A stretch of DNA of 38,871 nt from Ornithinimicrobium sp. (GTDB taxonomy: Bacteria; Actinomycetota; Actinomycetes; Actinomycetales; Dermatophilaceae), in the NCBI RefSeq assembly GCF_030537745.1, contig NZ_JAUNVI010000029.1, forward strand, positions 1 through 38,871. Direction: 5' to 3'. The position numbers and the translations under genes are program-made. Below the pieces are notes generated by a model. It did not search any database. It saw only the letters and a program-made list of their open reading frames with translations, and was not told the DNA's origin. Positions 8,392-15,614 of the stretch are shown here, in pieces (within the stretch, counting starts at the first letter, position 1; the number at the start of each line of letters is the position of its first letter).

Positions 8392-10761
8392 ATGCGCGTG
8401 CTGGTGGTGACGACCTGGTATCCGACGCCGTCGTCTCCCGCGACTGGCATCTTCGTGGCTCGTGACGTTGCCGCTATCGCTACCCGCCACGAGGTGCGTG
8501 TCCTTCACCTGTGCCACCCGTCGCTGCTCGGACCGGCTGGGGGGCACGACGGCCCGGCACGAGGCTCCGGGAGCGTCCCGGTCGAGGTGCTCGCGATGGA
8601 TCCGAAGCGACCCGACCATCTCCTGCGCGCCGCACGGCGGATCCGGGCGATGTCCAGCTATGCCGACGTGCTGCACACGATGGCCGTCTCGGCATTGCTG
8701 CCGCTCACGGGCTGGCGGCCGGACGTGCCGTGGATCCACACCGAGCACTGGTCGGGGTTGATGGCTCCTGAGACGCTCACGCCAACTCTGCGGCTGGCGC
8801 GGAGCGGTATCACGCATCTGCTGCGTCGGCCGGACGTGGTCGCGGTCGTCGGCGAGGACCTCGCTGCCGGTGTGCGCGCCCTGCGTGAAGGGCCGGTGGT
8901 GGTGGTGCCCAACATCGTCCAACCCCCCGCGATCCAGACACCCAGACGGCTGCCTGACCGGCCGCTCACCCAGCGGGGGTCGTTCGACCTGGTCGGCGTC
9001 GGGGGCCTCATCGACCGGAAGGACCCGCTGTCCGCCGTCGACACCACTGCCGTGTTGCGCAGCCGGGGCGTCGACGCCTGGCTGACCTGGGTCGGTGAGG
9101 GCCCGCTGCGCGAGGCGGTCGAGCAGCGTGCCCGGTCTGCCGGGGTCCCCCTCCACGTCACCGGCACGGTCCCTCCCGAGGCAGTCCGGGACACCCTCAA
9201 TTCCTCTGACGTGTTCTTGTTGCCGACCCGAGCCGAGACCTTCTGCGTCGCCGCGGCGGAAGCACTCGCCGCTGGACGCCCCGTCGTAGTGGGGGACAGC
9301 GGCGGGCCGCGCGACTTCGTCAGGCCACCCACCGGCCTCCTGGTCCCTCCCGGAGCTCCTCCGGAGGTCTGGGCAGACGCCGTCGAAGAGGTGTGGCGAG
9401 CCACCGCGGCACTCTCGGCTCGTCAGATCAGTGCAAACGTCACGACCATCTACAGCGCCGCGCACTACGCCGAGCGCGTGGACGCGGTCTACCAGGACCT
9501 CGTTCGCGCAGCCAGACGTGACATTGCCCCGCCCCACCGGGGCAGCCATTCCTTTGCCCCGCGGGCGCGGGCACGTGGTGGCGCTGCCCCGCCCAACCGG
9601 GGCACCCAGTCCTTTGCCCCGCGGGCGCGGGCAATGTCACGTCCAGGGCGGGCAGGGTCTCACTTCGAGCCGCTGGTCGATCTGGTCATCGCGACCCATT
9701 CCGCGACGCGGGCCACTGAGCAGGCGGTCCGGTCGGTGCTGGACGGTTCGGGGGACCTCGCCGTGCGGGTGACCGTCGTCTGCCACAACGTGCCGCCTGC
9801 AGACATCACGGTGAGCCTGAGCCAGGAGACGCTCAGGGACCCGCGCGTGCGGATCCTGGACCACCACGATGGCTTGGCGAGCCCGGCTGGTCCGTTCACG
9901 CTCGGGATCGAATCTGCCACGGCGCCCTGGGTGAGCATCATGGGCAGCGATGACCGCCTTTCTCCCGGTGCGCTCGAGCACTGGCTTGACACCGCGGAGC
10001 GGACGGGCGCGGAGGTCGTCCTGGCTCAGGTCGAGCTCGATGGTGTCGCCGTCGCCACCCCACCTACCCGTGTCAGCGCCCGCCGGCAACTGGGTCGACG
10101 CCGCAGCGATCTGGATCTGGTGCGTGACCGCCTGAGCTATCGCTCCGCGCCGCTGGGCCTTCTGTCCAGGGCAGCGATCCACCGCACGGGGGCACGTCTG
10201 TTGGCTGGTGCCGAAGTGGGGGAGGATGTCCAGTTCGCGCTCAAGCTCTGGTCTGGTGCTCGGGTGGCACTCGCCGATCGGTCGCCCTACCTGATCGGCA
10301 CCGACGCCGGGGACCGGATGACCTACGTGCCGCGCCCGATCCGCAAGCAGCTCGTCGCGGTCACCCACCTCCTCGATGACGAGTGGCTGGCGACGCTTAC
10401 CCAGCGTGAGCGCTCCGCGATCGCGATCAAGCTGCTCCGGGTCCACGTCTTCGGCGCGATCCTGACCCGGCCCGACCCTGCCTGGTGGACGGCCGAGGAA
10501 CGAGGTGCACTGGCAGAGACCACCCAACGTCTCCTCGACGCCGCTCCCGGCAGCGCAGGTCCGCTCAGCCTGGCCGATCACGACCTGCTCCGTGCTGTCC
10601 TGGACCCATCGCTCCCGGCTGGCGCCCTCCTCGATCGAGCGCGGGCTCGGCGTCACTTTGGCCACCCACGCACCCTGGTGCCGCACGACTGGCGCCGGAT
10701 GCTCGACCAGGAGGCACCCCTGCGCTTCATGGCGTCGTCCCTGGTCGCGCGTCGAGGATGA
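8392..10761 (+). CDS. Bimodular glycosyltransferase, GT4-GT2 order
   Basis: This 789-residue protein has the reverse module order of the gene at 3720. Residues 1-375 are a GT4 enzyme (MRVLVVTTWYPTPSSP at the start; EALAAGRPVVVGDSGGPRDF near 295 at the donor site). Residues 418-789 are a GT2 enzyme with VDLVIATHS, MGSDDRLSPGALE near 516, GEDVQFALKL and PYLIGTDAGDR. The GT2 part clearly matches the N-terminal half of the 3720 product (shared HDGL.SPAGPF, SDLDLV.DRL.YR.APLGLL and IK.LR.HV.GAI). The 42-residue linker is encoded by a repeat element and reads as two copies of an APP.RG..SFAPRARA unit with a 20-residue period. Each half is full length by itself, so this looks like a fusion of two intact genes. 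The start is fixed by the leaderless promoter. Confidence 0.87.
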   Translation: MRVLVVTTWYPTPSSPATGIFVARDVAAIATRHEVRVLHLCHPSLLGPAGGHDGPARGSGSVPVEVLAMDPKRPDHLLRAARRIRAMSSYADVLHTMAVSALLPLTGWRPDVPWIHTEHWSGLMAPETLTPTLRLARSGITHLLRRPDVVAVVGEDLAAGVRALREGPVVVVPNIVQPPAIQTPRRLPDRPLTQRGSFDLVGVGGLIDRKDPLSAVDTTAVLRSRGVDAWLTWVGEGPLREAVEQRARSAGVPLHVTGTVPPEAVRDTLNSSDVFLLPTRAETFCVAAAEALAAGRPVVVGDSGGPRDFVRPPTGLLVPPGAPPEVWADAVEEVWRATAALSARQISANVTTIYSAAHYAERVDAVYQDLVRAARRDIAPPHRGSHSFAPRARARGGAAPPNRGTQSFAPRARAMSRPGRAGSHFEPLVDLVIATHSATRATEQAVRSVLDGSGDLAVRVTVVCHNVPPADITVSLSQETLRDPRVRILDHHDGLASPAGPFTLGIESATAPWVSIMGSDDRLSPGALEHWLDTAERTGAEVVLAQVELDGVAVATPPTRVSARRQLGRRRSDLDLVRDRLSYRSAPLGLLSRAAIHRTGARLLAGAEVGEDVQFALKLWSGARVALADRSPYLIGTDAGDRMTYVPRPIRKQLVAVTHLLDDEWLATLTQRERSAIAIKLLRVHVFGAILTRPDPAWWTAEERGALAETTQRLLDAAPGSAGPLSLADHDLLRAVLDPSLPAGALLDRARARRHFGHPRTLVPHDWRRMLDQEAPLRFMASSLVARRG
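9515..9643. repeat. 129-bp repeat element with 15-bp inverted ends inside a coding region
   Basis: The ends are perfect inverted repeats: gacgtgacattgccc at 9515-9529 and its exact complement at 9629-9643. Inside are two 49-base direct repeats exactly 60 bases apart (9525-9573 and 9585-9633) with three mismatches. Each direct repeat begins with a hairpin of stem tgccccg/cggggca and a six-base loop. The element is 43 codons long, keeps the frame open, and forms the linker of the GT4-GT2 protein. It looks like an intergenic palindromic repeat or MITE-like element, but no other copy is present in this window and no clear target-site duplication flanks it. Confidence 0.8.
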
Positions 10762-10774
10762 GGCCCTTCTGACC

Positions 10775-10780
10775 TATCCT
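10775..10780 (+). promoter_or_regulatory. Possible -10 box (TATCCT) upstream of wecC-like gene
   Basis: TATCCT lies in the 56-base gap before the dehydrogenase gene. The -35 position is not convincing. AGGA near 10804 could serve as the ribosome binding site, so this transcript would have a short leader of about 30 bases. Confidence 0.3.
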
Positions 10781-10817
10781 GAGCGGGCACGCTTCCCCCT
10801 TTCAGGACGGACCCCCC

Positions 10818-12161
10818 ATGAAGATCGCGGTCGTCGCGCTCGGCAAGATCGGCCTCCCGCTGGCGGTGCAGTTCGCTGACGCTCACCCCTCGCACGAGGT
10901 CGTCGGCGTCGACGTGAACCAGCGGGTCGTGGACCTGGTCAATGCAGGAGAGGAACCGTTCCCGGGGGAGGCGCACCTGGCCGAAAAACTCGCTGAGCTC
11001 GTCCCGGCAGGGCGATTGCGAGCGACGACCGACTACGGCGATGCCATCCCGGGAGCGGACACAGTCGTCCTGGTCGTCCCGTTGTTTGTCGACGAGGCCA
11101 CAGGGCAGCCCGACTTCGACTGGATGGACGAGGCGACCCGCAGCCTGGCGCAGCACCTGACCCCCGGCACGCTCGTCTCCTACGAGACCACGCTGCCGGT
11201 CGGCACCACCAGGGGCCGGTGGAAGCCGATGATCGAGGAGATCTCCGGCCTCCGGGAGTCTGCTGGGGACCCGGCCATGTCCTTCCACCTGGTTTTCAGC
11301 CCTGAGCGCGTGCTCACGGGTCGCGTCTTCGCTGACCTGCGACGCTATCCCAAGCTGGTCGGAGGCCTCAGCGAGGAGGGCACCGCCCGGGCTGTCGACT
11401 TCTACGAGTCCGTGCTGGAGTTCGAGACCCGGCTGGACCTGAAGAGCCCCAACGGGGTCTGGGACCTGGGCAGCGCAGAAGCAGCCGAGATGGCCAAGCT
11501 GGCAGAGACGACATACCGAGACGTCAATATCGGCCTGGCCAACCAGTTCGCCCGCTTTGCCGACCGCGTGGGCATCGACGTCCACCGGGTGATCGAGGCC
11601 TGCAACTCCCAGCCATACAGTCACATTCACCAGCCCGGCATCGCGGTCGGCGGCCACTGCATCCCCGTCTACCCCCGCCTCTACCTGTCCACCGACCAAG
11701 ACGCCAGCGTGGTGCGCACGGCGCGCGCGGCCAACGCTGCCATGCCGGAGTATGCGGTCTCCCGCACCGAATCTGTGCTCGGCTCCCTTCGCGGCCTTAG
11801 GGTCCTGGTGCTCGGTGCCTCCTACCGTGGCAAAGTCAAGGAGACCGCCTTCTCCGGCGTCTTCGCTACCGTTGAGGCACTGCATTCCCGTGGCGCCGAG
11901 GTCCTGGTCCACGACCCGATGTACACCGCCGCAGAGCTGACCGCCTTCGGCTGGACGCCCTACCACTGGGCCCCGGGTGAGGTCGGCAACTCCGTCGACG
12001 TAGCCATCGTCCAGGCCGACCACCCCGAGTACGCCCAGCTCTCCTCCGACGACCTCCCCGGCCTGCGGCTCCTCCTCGATGGCCGCCGCATCACCGACCC
12101 CGCGCGCTTCGTCGGCGTGCCACGCCTGACCATCGGCGGGGGTGAGTCCTTCACCGCATGA
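10818..12161 (+). CDS. wecC: UDP-N-acetyl-D-mannosamine dehydrogenase (nucleotide-sugar dehydrogenase)
   Basis: This 447-residue enzyme belongs to the UDP-glucose/GDP-mannose dehydrogenase family. It would oxidise UDP-ManNAc twice with NAD+ to give UDP-ManNAcA. The N-terminal Rossmann motif is ALGKIGLPLAVQFA, the middle domain has the helix block AEMAKLAETTYRDVNI, and the catalytic cysteine is Cys281 in GGHCIPVYP. The C-terminal domain ends at LGASYRGKVKETAFSG and following residues. Assignment as ManNAc rather than Glc dehydrogenase rests on overall WecC-likeness and on the wecB gene 2.5 kb away; a UDP-GlcNAc or UDP-GalNAc substrate is possible. Its stop overlaps the start of the next gene as ATGA (12158-12161), so it is coupled to the membrane protein. 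Confidence 0.88.
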   Translation: MKIAVVALGKIGLPLAVQFADAHPSHEVVGVDVNQRVVDLVNAGEEPFPGEAHLAEKLAELVPAGRLRATTDYGDAIPGADTVVLVVPLFVDEATGQPDFDWMDEATRSLAQHLTPGTLVSYETTLPVGTTRGRWKPMIEEISGLRESAGDPAMSFHLVFSPERVLTGRVFADLRRYPKLVGGLSEEGTARAVDFYESVLEFETRLDLKSPNGVWDLGSAEAAEMAKLAETTYRDVNIGLANQFARFADRVGIDVHRVIEACNSQPYSHIHQPGIAVGGHCIPVYPRLYLSTDQDASVVRTARAANAAMPEYAVSRTESVLGSLRGLRVLVLGASYRGKVKETAFSGVFATVEALHSRGAEVLVHDPMYTAAELTAFGWTPYHWAPGEVGNSVDVAIVQADHPEYAQLSSDDLPGLRLLLDGRRITDPARFVGVPRLTIGGGESFTA

Positions 12162-14134
12162 GCTGGGGGGAGGTGATACCTGCGATCGTCGTGCTCGCAC
12201 TGCTCTGGGTGCTCCCGGGGTATGCCGTGCTGCGCCTCCTCGGCGTCCGGGGGCTGCTCGCGCTCGGAGGAGGTGCTGCCGTCACGTCCGGGCTGTCCGC
12301 CACGCTGGCGATCGTCTATGGCATGGCCGGGATCACGTGGTCGTTGTTCTCCCTGCTCGCGGGACTGGCCCTCGCGGTGTGCATCGCTGCGGCGCTCGGC
12401 ATGGCGCTGGGCACCACGAATGCCCCGATCGGCGTCACCGTCGCGGGGGAGCGAAGTCTGCACCGCACCGAGCGCGCCTGGCTCACCCTGACCTGGCTGC
12501 TGGGCGGCGGCGCGATGGCAGCCGCGATGATGCGCGGCATGGGGCGCGCCGATCAGCCGCCGCAGGCCTGGGACGCGGTCTTCCACCTCAATGCGCTCTG
12601 GTTTGTCCGGGAGACCGGCGAGGCGTCCTCCCTGGGAGGGCTCGCGCCGATGTATGCGGACACCGTCGCCCCGTTCTATCCCGCCACCTGGCACGGCATC
12701 GTGGCAGTGGCCCCCTTCTTTCCTCGGGTCACCGAGGCAGCCAATTCCTCGTCGATCGTCATTGGGTCTGTCATCTGGATTGCCGGGCTGGTGGCGCTGT
12801 CCCGGGTCGTGTGGCCGGCCAGAGCTTTGCCGACGGTCCTGGTCCCGGTGCTGGCTGCCACCTACGTGACCTTCCCCGCGATCGCGGTCTCGATGCTGGC
12901 AGTGTGGCCGTTCGCGCTTTCGGTGGCCTGCCTGCCCGGCACCATCGCTTTGCTCATCGCGACCCTGCGCGGGGTGCTGTCCTGGCAGATGCACGTCGCA
13001 CTCGGGCTCGGTGTGCTCTGGGCCGTCATCGGCGTCGTGCTCGCCCACCCCTCCGGTCTCTTCTCCTTGATGCTTCTGGCCCTGCCGCTGCTGACCATCC
13101 TCCTGGCCAGGCAGTTGCGGCGTCAGGCCGCGCAGGGATCGCGCGTCTTCGCGATCACGGCGATGGTCGCCTGGCTGGTGGCTGTCGTCGGTGGCCTGAT
13201 CTTCCTTCTCACCTTCGGGCCAGTGCGCTCGATCATGGAGTACAGCCGGGGCGGGCAGGACTCCTACTGGCCAGCCATCGGCTCGATAATCATCGACAAC
13301 CCGTTGATCTACGTCTACAAGATCACCTCGGTCAATGTCATCGGCTCCGCGCTCGTCCTGCTCGGGATCATCCTCGCGGTGTGGTGGCGGCACGCCCGCT
13401 GGCTCGTCGTCTCCCTGCTGGCCGCTGCTGCGCTGACGCTGCTCGCCGCCGGCCCGCCGGAGCAGCCGCTGCGCATCCTGGCCGGCTTCTGGTATACCCA
13501 GGCGTCCCGCATCAACCAGATCATGCTCATCCCGGCGATCATGCTCGCCGCCGGCGCCGGCTCATGGCTGGCACGGTCGGCCTCCCGGCGGCTCGGCTGC
13601 CCGCTGTGGGCGCCAGCGGCGATGCTTGTCGTCGCGGTGGTGACCCTGACCAGCGGGCTGCGCTGGACCAGCCAGACACAGGTGATGGCCTCCACCTACA
13701 CGACCTACCCGATCGCCTGGGGCACGATCCTGGAGCCGGAGGAGATCGCGATGATCGACCGGGCGCGACAGACCCTGCCCCCCGGCGCGATGGTGCTGGG
13801 CGAGGCGGTCGCCGGATCGCCATACCTGCTCAACCGAGCCGACGTCTCGGTGGTCTTCCCCCAACTCAGCCCTATCCCGGACTCCCCGGAGCGGACCCTG
13901 CTCGAGCAGGACTTCCGCAACTGGCGCACGGACCCAGCGGTGTGCGAGGCGGTCCGGTCCCTGGGGGTGACGCACGTGTATGCCGACACGCTCACCTTCG
14001 ACGACGCGTTCAACGCCAAATGGGAGGAGACGACGCCCGGTCTGCGCAACCTCAAACCGCAGGGCGAGGGCTGGCGGAAGGTGGACGAGGGCGGTCACGC
14101 CTCGCTGTGGGAGTTCACCGGCTGCGATCCGTGA
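12158..14134 (+). CDS. Large multispanning membrane protein, DUF6541-like
   Basis: This 658-residue protein has roughly 11-13 hydrophobic segments across residues 1-500 followed by a soluble C-terminal domain of about 150 residues. It resembles the actinobacterial DUF6541 family found in cell-wall polysaccharide loci. The layout (long transmembrane part, extracytoplasmic tail, and a short charged stretch AWDAVFHLNALWFV after the third to fourth span) is reminiscent of GT-C-type glycosyltransferases, which use lipid-phosphate sugars on the outer face, but no catalytic motif can be proven. Coupling to the UDP-ManNAc dehydrogenase by an ATGA overlap argues for a role in assembling or modifying the ManNAcA-containing polymer. 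It converges with the phosphodiesterase gene ten bases downstream. Confidence 0.8.
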   Translation: MSWGEVIPAIVVLALLWVLPGYAVLRLLGVRGLLALGGGAAVTSGLSATLAIVYGMAGITWSLFSLLAGLALAVCIAAALGMALGTTNAPIGVTVAGERSLHRTERAWLTLTWLLGGGAMAAAMMRGMGRADQPPQAWDAVFHLNALWFVRETGEASSLGGLAPMYADTVAPFYPATWHGIVAVAPFFPRVTEAANSSSIVIGSVIWIAGLVALSRVVWPARALPTVLVPVLAATYVTFPAIAVSMLAVWPFALSVACLPGTIALLIATLRGVLSWQMHVALGLGVLWAVIGVVLAHPSGLFSLMLLALPLLTILLARQLRRQAAQGSRVFAITAMVAWLVAVVGGLIFLLTFGPVRSIMEYSRGGQDSYWPAIGSIIIDNPLIYVYKITSVNVIGSALVLLGIILAVWWRHARWLVVSLLAAAALTLLAAGPPEQPLRILAGFWYTQASRINQIMLIPAIMLAAGAGSWLARSASRRLGCPLWAPAAMLVVAVVTLTSGLRWTSQTQVMASTYTTYPIAWGTILEPEEIAMIDRARQTLPPGAMVLGEAVAGSPYLLNRADVSVVFPQLSPIPDSPERTLLEQDFRNWRTDPAVCEAVRSLGVTHVYADTLTFDDAFNAKWEETTPGLRNLKPQGEGWRKVDEGGHASLWEFTGCDP

Positions 14135-14143
14135 GCGATCCAC

Positions 14144-14950
14144 TCACTGAAACCACTGCCCCCGCGCTTCCAGCACGCCCTTGAGCAGGTCGGCCCGGTC
14201 GGAGACGATGCCGTCGACCCCCATGTCCAGCAGCCGCTCCATCTCGGCCACCTCATTGATGGTCCACACGTGCACATAGGCACCGACCTCGTGTGCCGCG
14301 GCCACCGTCGCGGCCGTCACGACCTCTACTCCGGAGTGGCGCACGGGCACCTGGAGCCCGTCCACGCCTGCGAGGACCCGTGCGACGACGGCAGGTCTCA
14401 CCAGCGGTGGCAACTCGGCCGCCGCCCGGAAGCGGGTGACCGTGCCCTGGCCGGCGGAGGTGGTGACTGGCTTGCTCAGCCGCATCACCGCCGCTCGACG
14501 ACGTTGGTCGGAGAAGGAGGTCACGCACACCCGGTCATGCGCACGGGCCCGTTCGATGACACGGGCAAGCGGCAGGATCGCGCTCCTGCTCTTGACGTCG
14601 ATGTTGACCCGCAGGTCCGGCCAGGCCTCCAGCAGGTCCTCCAGCCGTGGCACCCCCTCGTTGCTCCCCAGGATCCTGGCCCGAGAGACCTCTCGCCACG
14701 ACAACTCGGGGATCCGACCCAGGCGGTCGGTGACGCGGTCCAGGGTCTCGTCGTGGAAGGCCACCAGCACACCGTCGCGGGTGGCGTGCACATCTGTCTC
14801 GACGTAGCGGTAGCCCAGCGCGACGGCGGCGCCGAAGGCGGCCATCGAATTCTCGAGCCCGTCGAGGGAGAAACCACGGTGCGCCAGCGGCAGTGGCCCC
14901 GGGTGGTCAAGATAGGCCGGGCGCCTCCGCCGACGGGTGTCTTTCTCCAC
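14144..14950 (-). CDS. Glycerophosphodiester phosphodiesterase family protein
   Basis: This enzyme of about 268 residues has the TIM-barrel GDPD fold. It shows LAHRGFSLDGLENSMAAF (catalytic His-Arg and the metal-binding Glu of the E-N pair), ETDVHATRDGVLVAFHDETL (metal-binding Glu and Asp, second catalytic His), INIDVKS-type Asp/Lys (here RVNIDVKS), and a C-terminal VHVWTINEVAEMERLLDMGVD. It hydrolyses glycerophosphodiesters to glycerol 3-phosphate plus an alcohol. No signal peptide is visible, so it is likely cytoplasmic. The GTG at 14950 is preferred because GGTGA lies five bases upstream; an in-frame GTG at 14959, one base after the response-regulator stop, is the alternative. The tight junction suggests co-transcription with the two-component genes. 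Confidence 0.88.
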   Translation of the reverse strand: MEKDTRRRRRPAYLDHPGPLPLAHRGFSLDGLENSMAAFGAAVALGYRYVETDVHATRDGVLVAFHDETLDRVTDRLGRIPELSWREVSRARILGSNEGVPRLEDLLEAWPDLRVNIDVKSRSAILPLARVIERARAHDRVCVTSFSDQRRRAAVMRLSKPVTTSAGQGTVTRFRAAAELPPLVRPAVVARVLAGVDGLQVPVRHSGVEVVTAATVAAAHEVGAYVHVWTINEVAEMERLLDMGVDGIVSDRADLLKGVLEARGQWFQ

Positions 14951-14960
14951 GACCCTCACC

Positions 14961-15614
14961 CTAGTTGCACGTGTCCGTCAAACCTGCGCGGTAGGCGTAG
15001 ACGACCGCCTGGAGACGGTCACGGGCAGCGAGTTTGTGGAGGACATGCGCCACATGGCTCTTGACCGTCGCGACCTCCACTACGAGTTGCTGAGCGATCT
15101 CGAGGTTGGACTGGCCCCGGCACATCAGGACCAGCACCTCCAGTTCCCGTTCGGTGAGCCGTTCTAAGCCCGGTCGTCGAGCGTCCCTGTGGTGCTGGAC
15201 GAAATGGGTGACCACCCGATGCAGAACCTCGGTGGCGAGCACCGTTTCCCCTGCGGCACACGCGTGCACCGCGGCGATGAGCTCCTCGGCGTCGGCGGTC
15301 TTGAGGATGAAGCCGCAGGCGCCAGCCTGCATGGCGTCCGCGACGTAGTCGTCGAGGTCAAACATCGTCAGGATGAGGACACGGGTTTCGGGCACCAACC
15401 GCAGGAGGGCATCGGTCGCGGTGATTCCATCACCCCCGGGCATCTCCACATCCATCAGGACGAGGTCGGGTCTGCTGCGGACGGCGCGTGCCACCGCCTC
15501 GGGTCCGCTCCCGGCCTCATCGACCACCTCTATCCCAGGGTCGCTGGCCAGCACCAGGGCCAGCCCCGCGCGCATGGAGTTGTGATCGTCCACCAGCATG
15601 ACCCGGATCGTCAT
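14961..15614 (-). CDS. NarL/FixJ-type response regulator
   Basis: This 217-residue regulator has an N-terminal receiver domain (residues 1-120) with the acidic pair Asp9-Asp10, phosphoacceptor Asp55 in VLMDVEMPGG, and Lys in ILKTADAEEL. The C-terminal LuxR-type helix-turn-helix contains LTERELEVLVLMCRGQSNLE and VKSHVAHVLHKL. The start ATG overlaps the histidine-kinase stop as ATGA (15611-15614), so kinase and regulator are translationally coupled and form a cognate pair. Targets are unknown; the small secreted-protein gene upstream, which has a palindrome in its leader region, is one candidate. Confidence 0.93.
   Translation of the reverse strand: MTIRVMLVDDHNSMRAGLALVLASDPGIEVVDEAGSGPEAVARAVRSRPDLVLMDVEMPGGDGITATDALLRLVPETRVLILTMFDLDDYVADAMQAGACGFILKTADAEELIAAVHACAAGETVLATEVLHRVVTHFVQHHRDARRPGLERLTERELEVLVLMCRGQSNLEIAQQLVVEVATVKSHVAHVLHKLAARDRLQAVVYAYRAGLTDTCN

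Noticed and set aside
9525-9633. CRISPR-like or satellite repeat array.
   Set aside because: There are only two copies, they are GC hairpins inside a coding frame, and no spacers or cas genes are present.
9505-9653. Target-site duplication around the 129-bp element.
   Set aside because: Flanking bases (cca on the left, cag on the right) do not give a convincing duplication, so insertion by transposition is not shown.
9634-10761. Separate GT2 gene starting at the ATG within the right end of the repeat element.
   Set aside because: The frame is open from 8392 through the element, and the ATG has no ribosome binding site or TANNNT box at the right distance. The fusion is the simpler reading, though an internal start cannot be excluded.
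11960-13393. Minus-strand open frame opposite the DUF6541-like gene.
   Set aside because: Its translation is low-complexity and rich in Gln, Arg, Gly and Asp, an artefact of reading GC-rich DNA antisense to a membrane protein.
14958-14963. TAGGGT as a -10 box for a leaderless glycerophosphodiesterase gene.
   Set aside because: It overlaps the response-regulator stop codon, and a GGTGA ribosome binding site five bases before GTG 14950 explains the start by co-translation.
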